Positions 5,977-7,413 of a stretch of 7,413 bases of DNA are shown in pieces. Location: positions 1-7,413 of the forward strand of contig CAMDMO010000073.1 of the NCBI GenBank assembly GCA_945902255.1, read 5' to 3'. Numbering within the stretch: position 1 is the first letter of the stretch; every line of letters starts with the position of its first letter. Under the pieces are notes generated by a model, which ran no database searches, was not told the DNA's origin, and saw only the letters and a program-made list of their open reading frames with translations. The stretch comes from Rickettsia typhi. Lineage in GTDB: Bacteria > Pseudomonadota > Alphaproteobacteria > Rickettsiales > UBA1997. Both the position numbers and the translations under genes were made by a program.

Positions 5977-6705
5977 ATGAGTTCAACAATTGATTTACAA
6001 GAGGTAGAAAAATTTTCTAAAATTGCTGATGAGTGGTGGAGTCAAACCGGCAAATTTAAACCTCTGCATAAATTTAATCCAATTCGAATCTCTTTTATCA
6101 GAAGAAAAATTATTCAACATTTTTCATTAGATGAGAAATCAACCAAGCCATTTGCAAATCTGAAAATCATTGATATTGGCTGTGGCGGAGGGCTTGTAGC
6201 GGAACCATTTTCTAGAATGGGTGCAGATGTTACGGGAGTTGACGCCTCTGAAAAAAATATCTCTGTTGCAAAAATTCATGCAGAAAAATCGGGATTAAAA
6301 ATTAATTATTTCGTAGATAGTATTGAAACTTTTGCAGAAAAAGAAGAAAAATATGATGTAGTTTTTGCCCTAGAAATCATTGAACATGTGGCTGATGTGG
6401 AAAATTTTATTAAGGGATGTAGTAAGGTTTTAAAACCAAATGGATTGCTTTTTATTGCAACAATGAATCGCACTTTAAAATCTCTTGCTTTAGCTAAAAT
6501 TGCTGTGGAATATGTGCTGAGATGGCTTCCGCAAGGAACGCATGATTGGAAAAAGTTTTTAAAGCCGTCGGAAGTTAATTTTTATACAAGCCAAAATGGT
6601 TTAAATCTTTTAGAATTAAAGGGATTTAGCTATAATATTATTAAAGATGAGTGGAAGGAAGTTGATAATTTAGATGTGAATTACGCCGCTGTATTTACTA
6701 ATTAG
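5977..6705 (+). CDS. ubiG: Ubiquinone biosynthesis O-methyltransferase UbiG
   Basis: A 242-residue class I SAM-dependent methyltransferase (E. coli UbiG: 240 residues) that performs both O-methylations of the ubiquinone ring. The N-terminal block FSKIADEWW...LHKFNPIRISFI (13-41) is characteristic. SAM motif I is DIGCGGG (66-72), the acidic end of beta strand 2 is D89, and the motif EIIEHV is at 133-138. The UbiG-specific amphipathic insertion starting MNRTLKS and ending GTHDW (163-191) is present; in E. coli the equivalent segment mediates membrane-lipid contact. The enzyme implies a respiratory, ubiquinone-using cell. It starts three bases after the era stop, with no Shine-Dalgarno. Its last 8 nt overlap the convergent gene on the minus strand. 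Confidence 0.96.
   Translation: MSSTIDLQEVEKFSKIADEWWSQTGKFKPLHKFNPIRISFIRRKIIQHFSLDEKSTKPFANLKIIDIGCGGGLVAEPFSRMGADVTGVDASEKNISVAKIHAEKSGLKINYFVDSIETFAEKEEKYDVVFALEIIEHVADVENFIKGCSKVLKPNGLLFIATMNRTLKSLALAKIAVEYVLRWLPQGTHDWKKFLKPSEVNFYTSQNGLNLLELKGFSYNIIKDEWKEVDNLDVNYAAVFTN
6698..6705. other. Palindromic convergent 3' overlap of ubiG and the unknown gene
   Basis: The shared 8 bp CTAATTAG is a perfect palindrome, so both genes end with the identical Asn codon plus TAG. As at 2183-2190, there is no room for an intergenic terminator. Confidence 0.9.
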
Positions 6706-7413
6706 CATCCATCATTAAAAGCTTTTCCTTTGCCTTCTCTTTGTCAGTTCTTACATCTTGCTTAGGTGACATTATTTTATAAATTTTATTAGATTTTTCT
6801 ATTACATCTGCCGCACTTTCCGTTCTTTGAATTATGCCAATTTGAGATGCTTTATTTAACTTATAAGTCGCTTTACCGCTTGCCTTGTTATCATCAGGCG
6901 CCTCAGCAGAATTAACCACTTTTTCATTGAGTATAATAACGTCGTCTTTTTCTATCTTAACATCTTGCGCTTTAGCCGCTTTGGAACCCTGTTTAAAATT
7001 GTAAATTACATCTCTAACCACTTTTTCATTTTCCACCTCAGCAGGCGTAGGAGTTGGCTCTGGCTTAACTACTTCTGGAAGCGGTTCTGTCTTTATAACT
7101 TCAATATTTTGACCTTGTGGGCCAGAGATAAATCTAAATTTTTTTGCAATATTTTCACTTTGTTTTTCATCTATTGTTTTTGATTGATTTGTTAATCCGC
7201 CTTTAAATAGATATTTTTTTCCAGTTTGGCTTTTATTTTTTTCAGCATCTTTGGTTATAATTATAGGCAAATCTTCGCTTTTTTTATCCGAAGAATCATT
7301 GTTCATAATTTTAAAGATTTTTTCTTTTACATCACCTTCTGCCGGTTGTTTATTTGTTTCTGGAGCTATATCTTCAGATGTTCCATCGATTAATGGAGAA
7401 ATTTTAACTGCTT
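6698..7413 (-). CDS. Unknown low-complexity protein, 5' end beyond the window
   Basis: I do not recognise this gene. An ATG at 7306 would give 202 residues, but the frame stays open to the window edge, adding at least 35 residues of the same composition (P-L-I-D-G-T, E-T-N-K-Q-P and K-E-K-I-F-K-I segments). The true start therefore probably lies outside. The visible protein is rich in Lys, Glu, Asp, Ser and Asn, has no Cys, Trp or His, no membrane segment or signal peptide, and carries a proline-rich stretch TEPLPEVVKPEPTPTPAEV (73-91, counted from the 7306 ATG). It is probably largely disordered. All its Tyr and Phe residues fall in six short aromatic-x-hydrophobic elements (F-K-I before the ATG, then Y32, F57, Y102, Y148, Y176). 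The C-terminus is basic and helical-looking (DKEKAKEKLLMMDAN). It converges on ubiG with an 8-nt overlap. The sustained frame and biased composition support a real gene; function is unknown. Confidence 0.72.
   Translation of the reverse strand, partial: AVKISPLIDGTSEDIAPETNKQPAEGDVKEKIFKIMNNDSSDKKSEDLPIIITKDAEKNKSQTGKKYLFKGGLTNQSKTIDEKQSENIAKKFRFISGPQGQNIEVIKTEPLPEVVKPEPTPTPAEVENEKVVRDVIYNFKQGSKAAKAQDVKIEKDDVIILNEKVVNSAEAPDDNKASGKATYKLNKASQIGIIQRTESAADVIEKSNKIYKIMSPKQDVRTDKEKAKEKLLMMDAN

Noticed and set aside
6965..7183. 72-codon plus-strand frame opposite the unknown right-edge gene
   Set aside because: Its Phe/Trp/Arg-rich translation is what antisense of Lys/Glu/Asn-rich coding DNA gives. 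The minus-strand frame is longer and continues past the window edge.

Overview
The window looks like part of a compact, AT-rich genome of an alphaproteobacterium. The lineage is suggested by the protein sequences: a monofunctional prephenate dehydratase of the 'GANS-IACR' type, a class II DAHP synthase beginning MTKSWSPNSWR, and UbiG. Coding density is very high. Genes overlap or sit 0-5 nt apart within strands, and both convergent pairs share their last 8 nt. Retained aromatic amino-acid genes argue against a strongly reduced Rickettsia-type obligate parasite, but the genus cannot be fixed from this window.

Layout, left to right. Positions 1-94 are AT-rich and non-coding. A complete tRNA-Leu(CAA) follows at 95-182. 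Then come uppP (undecaprenyl-diphosphate phosphatase, 200-1012) and, 2 nt later, an open frame for only the C-terminal third of the DNA polymerase III alpha subunit (dnaE, 1015-2190). On the minus strand are pheA (prephenate dehydratase, 3606-2764) and rsmD (16S rRNA m2G966 methyltransferase, 2758-2183). A divergent control region at 3607-3712 holds a good sigma70-type promoter, a 7-bp hairpin and a possible 13-codon leader ORF. It leads into a tight plus-strand operon: class II DAHP synthase (start best placed at 3713), era and ubiG. At the right edge is a minus-strand gene of unknown function (6698 to beyond 7413) that encodes a low-complexity, probably disordered protein.

How the genes fit together. 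DAHP synthase opens the shikimate pathway to chorismate. PheA, transcribed divergently from it, takes prephenate towards phenylalanine. UbiG, in the DAHP synthase operon, performs the O-methylations of ubiquinone, whose ring also derives from chorismate. Era and RsmD both act on the small ribosomal subunit.

The most notable observation is the dnaE fragment. It has an intact reading frame, a canonical beta-clamp-binding pentapeptide, an OB fold and a C-terminal domain. The PHP, palm, thumb and fingers domains are not in the window, and uppP occupies the position immediately upstream. It is either an intein-less split polymerase, a retained accessory fragment, a degrading duplicate or an assembly join. 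The second is the right-edge protein, in which every aromatic residue visible falls in a recurring aromatic-x-hydrophobic motif.
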